Part shown: positions 9,032-17,037 of the stretch, in pieces
How positions within the stretch are numbered: position 1 is the first letter of the stretch
How the letters are laid out: each line of letters starts with the position of its first letter
Assembly: GCF_001417775.1 (NCBI RefSeq)
Contig: NZ_BBZJ01000028.1
Location: 124,001-188,000, forward strand
From: Streptomyces sp. TP-A0356
GTDB taxonomy: Bacteria; Actinomycetota; Actinomycetes; Streptomycetales; Streptomycetaceae
DNA: 64,000 nucleotides
Direction: 5' to 3'
Position numbers and translations under genes: made by a program
The notes under the pieces: model-generated
Databases searched by the model: none
Seen by the model: only the letters and a program-made list of their open reading frames with translations
What the model was told of the DNA's origin: nothing

Positions 9032-10420
9032 ATGAAGCACCGTGGCAGGCACCGTCGCAGGCGTAGAGGTCGTGCGCTGCGGGCCACGCTGGCCGGGACC
9101 GCGCTGGCGCTCACCGCCGCCGCCACGCTGATCAGCACCTCGCAGGCCGCGGGCGGGGACAACCCCGGCGGTCTGTCCCGGGTCACCGCCGTGGCCGAGA
9201 CCACGAAGCTCCGCCTCCACGAGAACCTCATCGACCGCGGCACCCTGGACACGCTCAGCCGGGCGATGGGCGGCACCGTGCGGGTCCAGGACGTCCTCGC
9301 GTCCGCCGACCACACCATGCGCGACCGGTCCGCGTGCGACGCCGCCGAGACGGCCGCGCTGCCGGTGAAACCGGCGGCCACGCGCGCGTACTGCTGGGAG
9401 CGCGGCGACGCCACGACCACCGAGTGGCTGCCCCGGTCCGTCACCACCTCGGGGGACGCCGACAACGGCGGCCGCTGGGGCTCCGACCGGGTCGTCCTGT
9501 CCGGCTGGACCCACGACGACCGCGGCACCGGCGCCCCGGCCGCCGACCGGGGCCTCGCGAGGATCGCCTTCATCGACGCCAACGACCCGGGCCGTCTCGC
9601 CTACCGCTGGATCCTGCTCGTCGCCCCGAGCTCCGGCGGCACCAACTTCGCCGCCGTCCGCAGCGGTCTGTCCGGTATGGTCTGGTACCAGGACAAGCTG
9701 TTCGTCACCGCCCGCGACTCCCTGCTGGTCTTCGACCTGCACCGCCTTCTGAAGGCCAACGTGGACAGCACCGCGATCGGCCGGGTGCCGGGCGGCTACG
9801 CCGCACACGGCTACCAGTACGTGCTGCCGACGGTCGGTTCCTACCGTCTGTCCGGCGGCAGTTGTTCGGCCGCCGACGACCGCGCGGCCCCCTGCTTCTC
9901 CGCCCTCTCGCTGGACCGCACCTCGACCCCGGACAGCCTGGTGGCGAGCGAGTGGTTCCACCCCGGCGACACCGGCCGTCCTGCCCGCGTATGGCGCTAC
10001 GTGTTCAGCACCGTGCCCGGCCGCGGCGGACTGCTCGCCACGGACGCGCGCGGCGACGTCCGGGCGAGCGAGGCGTACGAGACGGAGGCGTCCGGGGTGC
10101 AGGGCGTCCTCTCGCACCGGCGGAGCGGCGCGGCGGAGACCGACTGGTACGTCGACCACGCCCCCACCGTCGACGGCCGACACGGCACGCTCTGGCGGCA
10201 GACCACCTCCGGAGCGAAGGCGGCCACGTGCGCGGCCGACGAGACCCAGGCGTGCTGGGGACGGCACACCGCGTCCCTGTCGTACTGGCGGGAGACGGGC
10301 GAGCTGTGGACGCTGACGGAGGGCGCCGCGAGCGGCGACGGGGCACGGGCGGCCGGACCGGCGGGGGGCCGGGTGCTGTACGCGGTGCCGCTGAACGCGG
10401 TGGACGACGCGCTGGAGTAG
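9032..10420 (+). CDS. Secreted protein of unknown function
   Basis: A 462-aa protein with an arginine-rich N-terminus (MKHRGRHRRRRRGRAL), a hydrophobic stretch and an Ala-x-Ala-like cleavage zone near residue 40. This indicates export, though no strict twin-arginine motif is evident. The mature part contains repeated Trp/Tyr/Gly-rich blades (FAAVRSGLSGMVWYQDKLFV, GGRVLYAVPL) and paired cysteines, compatible with an extracellular beta-propeller. I do not recognise a catalytic family. GGGAGG sits 6 bp before the ATG. It stands alone, 148 bp after the GAF regulator gene. Confidence 0.7.
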   Translation: MKHRGRHRRRRRGRALRATLAGTALALTAAATLISTSQAAGGDNPGGLSRVTAVAETTKLRLHENLIDRGTLDTLSRAMGGTVRVQDVLASADHTMRDRSACDAAETAALPVKPAATRAYCWERGDATTTEWLPRSVTTSGDADNGGRWGSDRVVLSGWTHDDRGTGAPAADRGLARIAFIDANDPGRLAYRWILLVAPSSGGTNFAAVRSGLSGMVWYQDKLFVTARDSLLVFDLHRLLKANVDSTAIGRVPGGYAAHGYQYVLPTVGSYRLSGGSCSAADDRAAPCFSALSLDRTSTPDSLVASEWFHPGDTGRPARVWRYVFSTVPGRGGLLATDARGDVRASEAYETEASGVQGVLSHRRSGAAETDWYVDHAPTVDGRHGTLWRQTTSGAKAATCAADETQACWGRHTASLSYWRETGELWTLTEGAASGDGARAAGPAGGRVLYAVPLNAVDDALE

Positions 10421-10501
10421 CCGCGGCGATCGCGTCCGTGCCCGGCCGACGGCGTCGGGGCACCTTTGTGGTGCCGCGCGGCCCCATGATTCCCTGGCCG
10501 C

Positions 10502-11074
10502 ATGACTACCCTCACCGTGACCACCTGGTCCCTGGAGCAGACGTCCCCGACCGACCTGCGCCCCGCGACGGCACCCGAGGGCGATGTCCGTGTCGTCCGC
10601 GCGGAGGTGCCGTCGCCCGAGTTCGGCCGCTTCCTGTACGCGTCGGTCGGCGGGGACATCCGCTGGACCGACCGGCTGGGCTGGACGTACGCACGGTGGC
10701 GGGAGTACCTGGCCCGGCCGGGGGTGGAGATCTGGGTCGCCCACGACCGGGGCACCCCGGCCGGATACGTGGAGCTCGATCCGGCCGACGAGGGAGTCGT
10801 GGAGATCGCCTACTTCGGGCTCATACCCGCCTTCCGTGGCCGGCGGATCGGCGGTCACCTGCTGTCGTACGGCACCGCCCGCGCCTGGGACCTCGCCGAC
10901 CGATGGCCGGGCCTGACCCCCACCAAGCGGGTGTGGCTGCATACCTGCAGCAAGGACGGCGAACACGCGATGGCCAACTACCAGCGGCGCGGTTTCCAGC
11001 TGTTCGAGACCAAGGTCGAGGAGGAGCCGGAGATCGCCACACCGGGCCCCTGGCCTGGGGCTTACCCGGCCTGA
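10502..11074 (+). CDS. GNAT-family N-acetyltransferase
   Basis: A 190-aa protein with the acetyl-CoA-binding motif in VEIAYFGLIPAFRGRRIGGHLL (pattern V..G..P.yRgrGiG..Ll). WLHTCSKDGEHAMANYQRRGF follows, typical of the GNAT C-terminal half. It would transfer an acetyl group from acetyl-CoA to an amine, and the acceptor is unknown. It ends 7 bp before the probable promoter of the sulfur-assimilation operon, so it is probably not part of that operon. Confidence 0.82.
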   Translation: MTTLTVTTWSLEQTSPTDLRPATAPEGDVRVVRAEVPSPEFGRFLYASVGGDIRWTDRLGWTYARWREYLARPGVEIWVAHDRGTPAGYVELDPADEGVVEIAYFGLIPAFRGRRIGGHLLSYGTARAWDLADRWPGLTPTKRVWLHTCSKDGEHAMANYQRRGFQLFETKVEEEPEIATPGPWPGAYPA

Positions 11075-11080
11075 CCGGCG

Positions 11081-11109
11081 TTGACAAGTCCCCGTACGGG
11101 CCATGTGAC
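11081..11109 (+). promoter_or_regulatory. Candidate promoter of the sulfur-assimilation operon
   Basis: A perfect TTGACA lies at 11081-11086. A -10 element would fall at 11104-11109 (TGTGAC, weak match) after 17 bp. It is about 100 bp upstream of the leader peptide. The -35 is convincing, the -10 less so. Confidence 0.4.
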
Positions 11110-11135
11110 CGAGGACACCTCTGTTCCGCATTCCG

Positions 11136-11179
11136 GGACAAGGATGTCCGCATGATGGACGAAGCTGGACTGTGTCCAG
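11136..11179 (+). promoter_or_regulatory. Two short inverted repeats before the leader peptide
   Basis: GGACA / TGTCC at 11136-11140 and 11145-11149, and CTGGAC / GTCCAG at 11165-11170 and 11174-11179. They lie in the presumed 5' untranslated region. They could be a repressor site or RNA hairpins; nothing in the sequence decides between these. Confidence 0.35.
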
Positions 11180-11201
11180 ATCGCCGTGACACGCTTCCGT
11201 C

Positions 11202-11285
11202 ATGTCTGGAACTGGAATTGCCTTGGTGAGTCGGCGGCACGTCGACCTCGGCCGCATGTCCAGCGCCATCTGTCCGGCGAGCTGA
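11202..11285 (+). CDS. Short leader peptide of the sulfite reductase operon
   Basis: A 27-codon reading frame: ATG, then SGTGIALVSRRHVDLGRMS, then SAICPAS and TGA. It ends 122 bp before the sulfite reductase start. Actinobacterial cys operons are known to carry small leader peptides of this RRHVDL type, and mycobacterial cysteine-containing upstream frames act as cysteine-sensing attenuators. Here a single Cys codon (TGT, codon 24) sits four codons from the stop. Ribosome stalling at that codon when Cys-tRNA is short could alter the downstream RNA. The peptide itself probably has no separate function. Confidence 0.72.
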   Translation: MSGTGIALVSRRHVDLGRMSSAICPAS

Positions 11286-11407
11286 GAGCCTCCAGCCAGC
11301 ACCGGTTTCCCCGTTTCCGCCCTTGCGCAAGGATGCGCACGTCTCGTCGCGTGCCCGCGTGCGCAGGTCAGAGTCGCTTCCTGACTGTCCCGAAGGACGT
11401 ATCCACC

Positions 11408-13099
11408 ATGGCTGCCTCCCCGCAGAATCCCGCCACGCCCCGCCGCAGGGTGAGCCGTCACCGTGGCGAGGGTCAGTGGGCCGTGGGCCACTTCACCCCG
11501 CTCAACGGCAACGAACAGTTCAAGAAGGACGACGACGGTCTCAATGTGCGGACACGCATTGAGACGATCTACTCCAAGCGGGGCTTCGACTCCATCGACC
11601 CCAACGACCTGCGTGGCCGGATGCGCTGGTGGGGCCTGTACACCCAGCGCAAGCCCGGGATCGACGGCGGCAAGACCGCGATCCTGGAGCCGGAGGAGCT
11701 GGACGACCGCTACTTCATGATGCGCGTCCGCATCGACGGCGGCCGCCTGACCACAGAGCAGCTGCGCGTCATCGGCGAGATCTCCCAGGAGTTCGCGCGC
11801 GGCACCGCCGACATCACGGACCGGCAGAACGTCCAGTACCACTGGATCCGGATCGAGGACGTACCCGAGATCTGGAACCGTCTGGAGGCCGTCGGGCTGT
11901 CCACCACCGAGGCCTGCGGTGACACGCCCCGCGTCATCCTCGGCTCGCCCGTCGCCGGCATCGCCGAGGACGAGATCATCGACGGCACCCCGGCCATCGA
12001 GGAGATCCACCGCCGGGTCATCGGCAACAAGGCGTACTCGAACCTGCCGCGCAAGTTCAAGACCGCGATCTCCGGCTCGCCGCTGCTGGACGTGGCGCAC
12101 GAGATCAACGACGTCGCCTTCGTCGGCGTCCACCACCCCGAGCACGGCCCCGGTTTCGACCTGTGGGTCGGCGGCGGCCTGTCCACGAACCCGAAGATCG
12201 GGGTCCGGCTCGGCACCTGGGTGCCGCTGGAGGAGGTCCCGGACGTCCACGAGGGCGTCATCTCGATCTTCCGCGACTACGGCTACCGTCGTCTGCGCAC
12301 CCGCGCCCGGCTGAAGTTCCTGGTCGCCGACTGGGGCGCGGAGAAGTTCCGCCAGGTCCTGGAGGACGAGTACCTGGGACGCAAGCTGGTCGACGGCCCG
12401 GCGCCCGCGCAGCCGGTGGAGCGCTGGCGCGACCACGTCGGCGTGCACCGCCAGCAGGACGGCCGCTTCTACGTCGGCTTCGCGCCGCGCGTGGGCCGCG
12501 TGGACGGTGCGACGCTCACGAAGATCGCCGAGCTGGCCGAGGCGCACGGCTCGGGCCGGGTGCGTACGACCGTCGAGCAGAAGATGATCGTGCTGGACGT
12601 GGCGGAGTCCATGGTCGACTCCCTCGTGGAAGGCCTGGAGGCACTGGACCTCACCGCCAGGCCCTCCCCCTTCCGGCGCGGCACGATGGCCTGCACCGGC
12701 ATCGAGTACTGCAAGCTCGCCATCGTCGAGACCAAGGCGCGCGGCTCCTCGCTGATCGACGAACTGGAGCGCCGTATCCCGGACTTCGACGAGCCGATCA
12801 CCATCAACATCAACGGCTGCCCGAACGCCTGCGCCCGTATCCAGGTCGCGGACATCGGTCTCAAGGGCCAGCTGGTCCTCAACGACAAGGGCGAGCAGGT
12901 CGAGGGCTTCCAGGTGCACCTGGGCGGCGCGCTCGGCCTGGAGGCCGGCTTCGGCCGCAAGGTCCGCGGCCTGAAGGTCACCTCGCAGGAGCTGCCGGAC
13001 TACGTCGAGCGCGTCCTCAGGCGGTTCCAGGCGGAGCGCGAAGAGGGCGAGCGGTTCGCCGTCTGGGCCGCCCGGGCCTCCGAGGAGGCCCTGTCGTGA
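11408..13099 (+). CDS. sir: Ferredoxin-dependent sulfite reductase (nitrite/sulfite reductase family)
   Basis: A 563-aa siroheme/[4Fe-4S] enzyme that reduces sulfite to sulfide with six electrons from ferredoxin. The cofactor cysteines are all present: Cys429 and Cys435 in CTGIEYC, and Cys471 and Cys475 in NGCPNAC, the C-X5-C...C-X3-C pattern of the family. Two ferredoxin-like half domains (about 60-130 and 330-400) flank the siroheme-binding parts. Length matches SirA-type enzymes. GAAGGA precedes the ATG at 11408. The sulfur-assimilation context (cysH, cysD, cysN downstream) favours sulfite over nitrite as substrate. The chelatase at the end of the locus would supply siroheme. Confidence 0.93.
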   Translation: MAASPQNPATPRRRVSRHRGEGQWAVGHFTPLNGNEQFKKDDDGLNVRTRIETIYSKRGFDSIDPNDLRGRMRWWGLYTQRKPGIDGGKTAILEPEELDDRYFMMRVRIDGGRLTTEQLRVIGEISQEFARGTADITDRQNVQYHWIRIEDVPEIWNRLEAVGLSTTEACGDTPRVILGSPVAGIAEDEIIDGTPAIEEIHRRVIGNKAYSNLPRKFKTAISGSPLLDVAHEINDVAFVGVHHPEHGPGFDLWVGGGLSTNPKIGVRLGTWVPLEEVPDVHEGVISIFRDYGYRRLRTRARLKFLVADWGAEKFRQVLEDEYLGRKLVDGPAPAQPVERWRDHVGVHRQQDGRFYVGFAPRVGRVDGATLTKIAELAEAHGSGRVRTTVEQKMIVLDVAESMVDSLVEGLEALDLTARPSPFRRGTMACTGIEYCKLAIVETKARGSSLIDELERRIPDFDEPITININGCPNACARIQVADIGLKGQLVLNDKGEQVEGFQVHLGGALGLEAGFGRKVRGLKVTSQELPDYVERVLRRFQAEREEGERFAVWAARASEEALS

Positions 13100-13275
13100 G
13101 CGAGCGAGCGGCCCCCTTCTACTGCCCCTACTGTGGCGACGAGGACCTGCGTCCCAGCGAGCAGGGCCACGGAGCGTGGGAATGCGGAGCCTGCAATCGA
13201 GCCTTCCAGCTGAAGTTCCTCGGGCTGCTCGCCCGGGGGCTGCAGCGAGCCGACAGCGGAGGGGACGAGATATGA
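13096..13275 (+). CDS. Small zinc-ribbon-like protein of the sulfur operon
   Basis: A 59-aa protein with YCPYCGDED near residue 9 and WECGACNRAF near residue 29, a classic CxxC...CxxC zinc-ribbon layout. It starts with GTG inside the sulfite reductase stop (GTGA overlap) and ends inside the cysH start (ATGA overlap). It is therefore translationally coupled on both sides. Small proteins of this kind occur at this place in other Streptomyces cys operons, but no function is established. A partner, metallochaperone or redox protein for Sir or CysH is possible. Confidence 0.82.
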   Translation: MSERAAPFYCPYCGDEDLRPSEQGHGAWECGACNRAFQLKFLGLLARGLQRADSGGDEI

Positions 13276-13982
13276 CGACCACTCAGGAAGAGCGCAGCAC
13301 CGACGATCTCAAGGCGCTCGCCGAGCGGGCGGGCCGTGATCTGGAGGACGCCTCCGCGCTGGAGATCCTCCGGTGGGCGGCCGACACGTTCGGCAGGCGC
13401 TGGTGTGTGACCTCCTCGATGGAGGACGCGGTGGTCGCCCACCTCGCCTCCCGGGCGATGCCCGGCGTGGACGTGGTGTTCCTGGACACCGGCTACCACT
13501 TCCCGGAGACCACCGGCACCCGCGACGCGGTCGAGGCCGTGATGGACGTCAACGTCATCACCCTCACCCCCCGCCGGACGGTCGCCGAACAGGACGCCCG
13601 GTACGGCCCCCGCCTGCACGAGCGCGACCCCGACCTGTGCTGCAGGCTCCGCAAGGTCCAGCCCCTGGAAGAGGGCCTGCGGGGCTACGACGCCTGGGCG
13701 ACCGGACTGCGCCGCGACGAGTCCCCCACCCGGGCCCACACCCCGGTCGTCGGCTGGGACGACAAGCGGCGCAAGGTCAAGATCTCGCCCATCGCCCGCT
13801 GGAGCCAGGACGACGTGGACGCCTACGTCGCCGAGCACGGCGTGCTGACCAACCCGCTGCTGATGGACGGCTACGCCTCCGTGGGCTGCGCCCCCTGCAC
13901 CCGGCGGGTCCTGGCGGGCGAGGACGCGCGGGCCGGCCGCTGGGCGGGGCGCGCGAAGACCGAGTGCGGGCTGCACGGCTGA
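13272..13982 (+). CDS. cysH: Adenylylsulfate (APS) reductase, iron-sulfur type
   Basis: A 236-aa PAPS/APS reductase-family enzyme that reduces activated sulfate to sulfite, using thioredoxin-type thiols. The PP-loop-like SSMEDAV and LDTGYHFPET segments bind the nucleotide. ECGLH (231-235) carries the catalytic cysteine. Cys123-Cys124 plus Cys206-x-x-Cys209 are the [4Fe-4S] ligands that mark the bacterial APS-preferring class, as in Mycobacterium tuberculosis CysH, rather than the cluster-free E. coli PAPS reductase. The ATG overlaps the previous stop by 4 nt. APS rather than PAPS is therefore the likely substrate. Confidence 0.93.
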   Translation: MTTTQEERSTDDLKALAERAGRDLEDASALEILRWAADTFGRRWCVTSSMEDAVVAHLASRAMPGVDVVFLDTGYHFPETTGTRDAVEAVMDVNVITLTPRRTVAEQDARYGPRLHERDPDLCCRLRKVQPLEEGLRGYDAWATGLRRDESPTRAHTPVVGWDDKRRKVKISPIARWSQDDVDAYVAEHGVLTNPLLMDGYASVGCAPCTRRVLAGEDARAGRWAGRAKTECGLHG

Positions 13983-14008
13983 CCATGACACACACTCAGG
14001 AGACACAC

Positions 14009-14545
14009 GTGACGACCGGAGCCACCGTCTGGCTCACGGGTCTGCCCAGCGCCGGCAAGACCACCATCGCCCTGGAGCTGGCCGGCCGGCTGCGCGCGGA
14101 AGGACACCGCGTCGAGGTCCTCGACGGGGACGAGATCCGCGAGTTCATCTCGGCGGGCCTGGGCTTCAGCCGCGAGGACCGGCACACCAACGTCCAGCGC
14201 ATCGGCTACCTGGCCGAGCTGCTCGCCCGCAACGGTGTCAAGGCACTCGTCCCGGTGGTCGCGCCGTACACCGACAGCCGCGAGGCGGTGCGCAAGCGGC
14301 ACGAGGAGAACGGGACCCCGTACGTCGAGGTGCACGTGGCGACCCCGGTCGAGGTGTGCTCGGTACGCGATGTGAAGGGTCTGTACGCCAAGCAGGCCGC
14401 GGGCGAGCTGAAGGGGCTCACCGGGGTCGACGACCCGTACGAGGAGCCCGAGGCGCCGGACCTGCGCATCGAGTCGCAGCACCAGACCGTGCCGGAGTCC
14501 GCGGCCTCGCTCCACGCCCTGCTCAGCGAGAGGGGATTGGCATGA
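14009..14545 (+). CDS. cysC: Adenylylsulfate kinase (APS kinase)
   Basis: A 178-aa enzyme that phosphorylates APS to PAPS. The P-loop GLPSAGKTT is at residues 11-19. It is followed by LDGDEIREF and FSREDRHTNVQRIGYLAELLARNG, diagnostic of CysC. The GTG at 14009 has AGGAG 6 bp upstream and gives the usual family length. An ATG at 13985 would add eight non-conserved residues. Since the cysH product looks APS-specific, PAPS from this kinase may serve sulfotransferases rather than reduction. It overlaps cysD by 4 nt. Confidence 0.92.
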   Translation: MTTGATVWLTGLPSAGKTTIALELAGRLRAEGHRVEVLDGDEIREFISAGLGFSREDRHTNVQRIGYLAELLARNGVKALVPVVAPYTDSREAVRKRHEENGTPYVEVHVATPVEVCSVRDVKGLYAKQAAGELKGLTGVDDPYEEPEAPDLRIESQHQTVPESAASLHALLSERGLA

Positions 14546-15477
14546 CGACCGTCGCTTCCGTCCAGGAGGACACGGACAGCCCGTACGCCCTCTCGCACCT
14601 CGATGCGCTCGAGTCCGAGGCGGTGCACATCTTCCGTGAGGTGGCGGGCGAGTTCGAGCGGCCGGTGATCCTGTTCTCCGGTGGCAAGGACTCCATCGTC
14701 ATGCTGCACCTCGCGCTGAAGGCGTTCGCCCCCGCGGCGATCCCCTTCTCGCTGCTGCATGTGGACACCGGACACAACTTCCCCGAGGTCCTTGAGTACC
14801 GGGACCGCGTGGTGGCCGCACATGGGCTGCGCCTCCATGTGGCCTCGGTCCAGGACTACATCGACCGGGGTGTGCTCAAGGAACGCCCCGACGGCACCCG
14901 CAACCCCCTCCAGACCCTTCCGCTCACCGAGAAGATCCAGTCGGAGCGGTTCGACGCCGTGTTCGGCGGCGGGCGCCGCGACGAGGAGAAGGCCCGCGCC
15001 AAGGAGCGGGTGTTCTCCCTGCGCGACGAGTTCTCCCAGTGGGACCCGCGCCGCCAGCGGCCCGAGCTGTGGAACCTGTACAACGGCCGGCACGCACCGG
15101 GCGAGCACGTCCGTGTCTTCCCCCTGTCCAACTGGACCGAGCTCGACGTCTGGCAGTACATCGCCCGCGAGGGCATCGAGCTGCCGGAGATCTACTTCGC
15201 GCACGACCGCGAGGTCTTCCAGCGGGGCGGCATGTGGCTGACCGCCGGCGAGTGGGGCGGGCCGAAGGACGGGGAGAGTGTCGAGAAGCGGCTCGTGCGC
15301 TACCGCACGGTCGGCGACATGTCCTGCACCGGCGCCGTCGACTCGGACGCCGTGACCCTCGAGCAGGTGATCGCGGAGATCGCCGCGTCCCGGCTGACCG
15401 AGCGGGGCGCGACGCGTGCGGACGACAAGCTGTCCGAGGCCGCCATGGAGGACCGCAAGCGCGAGGGGTACTTCTAG
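14542..15477 (+). CDS. cysD: Sulfate adenylyltransferase subunit 2
   Basis: A 311-aa N-type ATP pyrophosphatase that forms APS from ATP and sulfate as a complex with the CysN GTPase. The PP-loop SGGKDS lies at residues 46-51. HVDTGHNFPE, FGGGRRDEEKARAKER and the C-terminal VGDMSCTGAV are family hallmarks. The ATG overlaps the cysC stop (ATGA). CysN starts 2 bp after its stop, so both subunits are made together. Confidence 0.95.
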   Translation: MTTVASVQEDTDSPYALSHLDALESEAVHIFREVAGEFERPVILFSGGKDSIVMLHLALKAFAPAAIPFSLLHVDTGHNFPEVLEYRDRVVAAHGLRLHVASVQDYIDRGVLKERPDGTRNPLQTLPLTEKIQSERFDAVFGGGRRDEEKARAKERVFSLRDEFSQWDPRRQRPELWNLYNGRHAPGEHVRVFPLSNWTELDVWQYIAREGIELPEIYFAHDREVFQRGGMWLTAGEWGGPKDGESVEKRLVRYRTVGDMSCTGAVDSDAVTLEQVIAEIAASRLTERGATRADDKLSEAAMEDRKREGYF

Positions 15478-15479
15478 CC

Positions 15480-16805
15480 ATGACCACCACGACGGAGCTC
15501 TCCGCCACCACCCTCCTGCGGTTCGCCACCGCCGGTTCGGTCGACGACGGCAAGTCCACGCTCGTCGGACGGCTCCTGCACGACTCCAAGTCGGTCCTGG
15601 CGGACCAGCTGGAGGCCGTCGAGCGCGTCTCGGCGAGCCGCGGCCAGGAGGGCCCGGACCTCGCGCTGCTGACGGACGGCCTGCGCGCCGAGCGCGAGCA
15701 GGGCATCACCATCGACGTGGCCTACCGCTACTTCGCCACACCGCGCCGCCGGTTCATCCTGGCCGACACGCCCGGCCATGTGCAGTACACCCGCAACATG
15801 GTGACGGGTGCCTCCACGGCCGAGCTGACGGTGATCCTGGTCGACGCCCGCAACGGCGTCGTCGAGCAGACCCGCCGCCACGCCGCGATCGCCGCCCTGC
15901 TCCGGGTGCCCCACGTGGTCCTCGCCGTCAACAAGATGGACCTGGTCGACCACCAGGAGTCCGTGTTCGCCGCGATCGCCGAGGAGTTCACGGCGTACGC
16001 GCTCGAGCTGGGCGTCCCGGAGGTCACGGCGATCCCGATCTCGGCGCTCGCCGGCGACAACGTGGTGGAGCCGTCCGCGAACATGGACTGGTACGGCGGC
16101 CCGACCGTCCTGGAGCACCTGGAGACCGTCCCGGTCAGCCACGACCTGGCGCACTGCCACGCCCGGCTGCCCGTGCAGTACGTGATCCGGCCGGGGACCG
16201 CCGAGCACCCGGACTACCGGGGCTACGCGGGCCAGATCGCGGCGGGTACCTTCCGCGTCGGCGACCCGGTCACCGTGCTGCCCTCCGGCCGTACGACGAA
16301 GATCTCCGGCATCGACCTGCTGGGCAAGCCGGTCTCCGTGGCGTGGACGACGCAGTCGGTGACCGTCCTGCTGGAGGACGACATCGACGTCTCGCGCGGG
16401 GACCTGATCGTGCCGAGCAAGGACGCGCCGGCCACCACGCAGGACGTGGAGGCGACCGTCTGCCATGTCGCCGACCAGCCGCTGACCGTCGGCCACCGCG
16501 TGCTGCTCAAGCACGGCACCCGCACGGTCAAGGCGATCGTCAAGGACATCCCGTCCCGTCTCACGCTCGACGACCTGTCCCTGCACCCGCACCCGGGACA
16601 GCTCGTCGCCAACGACATCGGCCGAGTGAAGATCCGTACCGCCGAGCCGCTGCCGGTCGACTCCTACGCCGACTCGCGCCGCACCGGCTCCTTCATCCTG
16701 ATCGACCCGGCGGACGGCACCACACTCACCGCGGGCATGGTCGGCGAGTCGTTCGCCTCGCCGGAGCCCGTCAAGGACGAGGCCGACGACGGTTGGGACT
16801 TCTGA
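15480..16805 (+). CDS. cysN: Sulfate adenylyltransferase subunit 1 (GTPase)
   Basis: A 441-aa EF-Tu-like GTPase that drives APS synthesis by CysD. The G1 motif GSVDDGKST (19-27), the G3 DTPGH and the G4 NKMD are all intact. Two beta-barrel domains follow the GTPase domain. There is no fused CysC domain, consistent with the separate APS kinase upstream. The C-terminus is acidic. A 232-bp gap follows before the transporter genes, holding only short uncertain reading frames. Confidence 0.95.
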   Translation: MTTTTELSATTLLRFATAGSVDDGKSTLVGRLLHDSKSVLADQLEAVERVSASRGQEGPDLALLTDGLRAEREQGITIDVAYRYFATPRRRFILADTPGHVQYTRNMVTGASTAELTVILVDARNGVVEQTRRHAAIAALLRVPHVVLAVNKMDLVDHQESVFAAIAEEFTAYALELGVPEVTAIPISALAGDNVVEPSANMDWYGGPTVLEHLETVPVSHDLAHCHARLPVQYVIRPGTAEHPDYRGYAGQIAAGTFRVGDPVTVLPSGRTTKISGIDLLGKPVSVAWTTQSVTVLLEDDIDVSRGDLIVPSKDAPATTQDVEATVCHVADQPLTVGHRVLLKHGTRTVKAIVKDIPSRLTLDDLSLHPHPGQLVANDIGRVKIRTAEPLPVDSYADSRRTGSFILIDPADGTTLTAGMVGESFASPEPVKDEADDGWDF

Positions 16806-17037
16806 GCATGAGGACGACCGACTTCTACTCGACGTTCGCGAAGGAGGGCGGCCGCGTCGGCAGCGGCGCCCTCGGGAGCGGGCAGGGCGGAGTGGCGCGA
16901 TGTGCGGGATGACGTACGCGCACCGCTCGCGCGCCCTGTCCCCCCACCCGACGTCCCGGTTGCGACGAAGACCTGCCGACCTCCCGGCCACGACCTGAAG
17001 GAACGTGACCGCCGGGCCAACGAGAGGAACGCCTCCC

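Noticed and set aside
8588..13282. Very long minus-strand open frame (over 1,500 codons) opposite the GAF regulator, secreted protein and sulfite reductase
   Set aside because: It is antisense to well-supported genes, rich in Arg/Gly/Pro, has no domain, and its third positions are not G/C-biased. Long antisense frames are normal in DNA of this GC content.
16808..16998. Two overlapping short frames (34 and 32 codons) between cysN and the sulfonate-binding protein, one opening Met-Cys
   Set aside because: Weak codon bias and no conserved leader motif such as RRHVDL; a second leader peptide is possible but not supported.
16806..17037. 232-bp gap examined for a riboswitch (SAM or cobalamin type)
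   Set aside because: No conserved riboswitch core or matching stems could be seen by eye.
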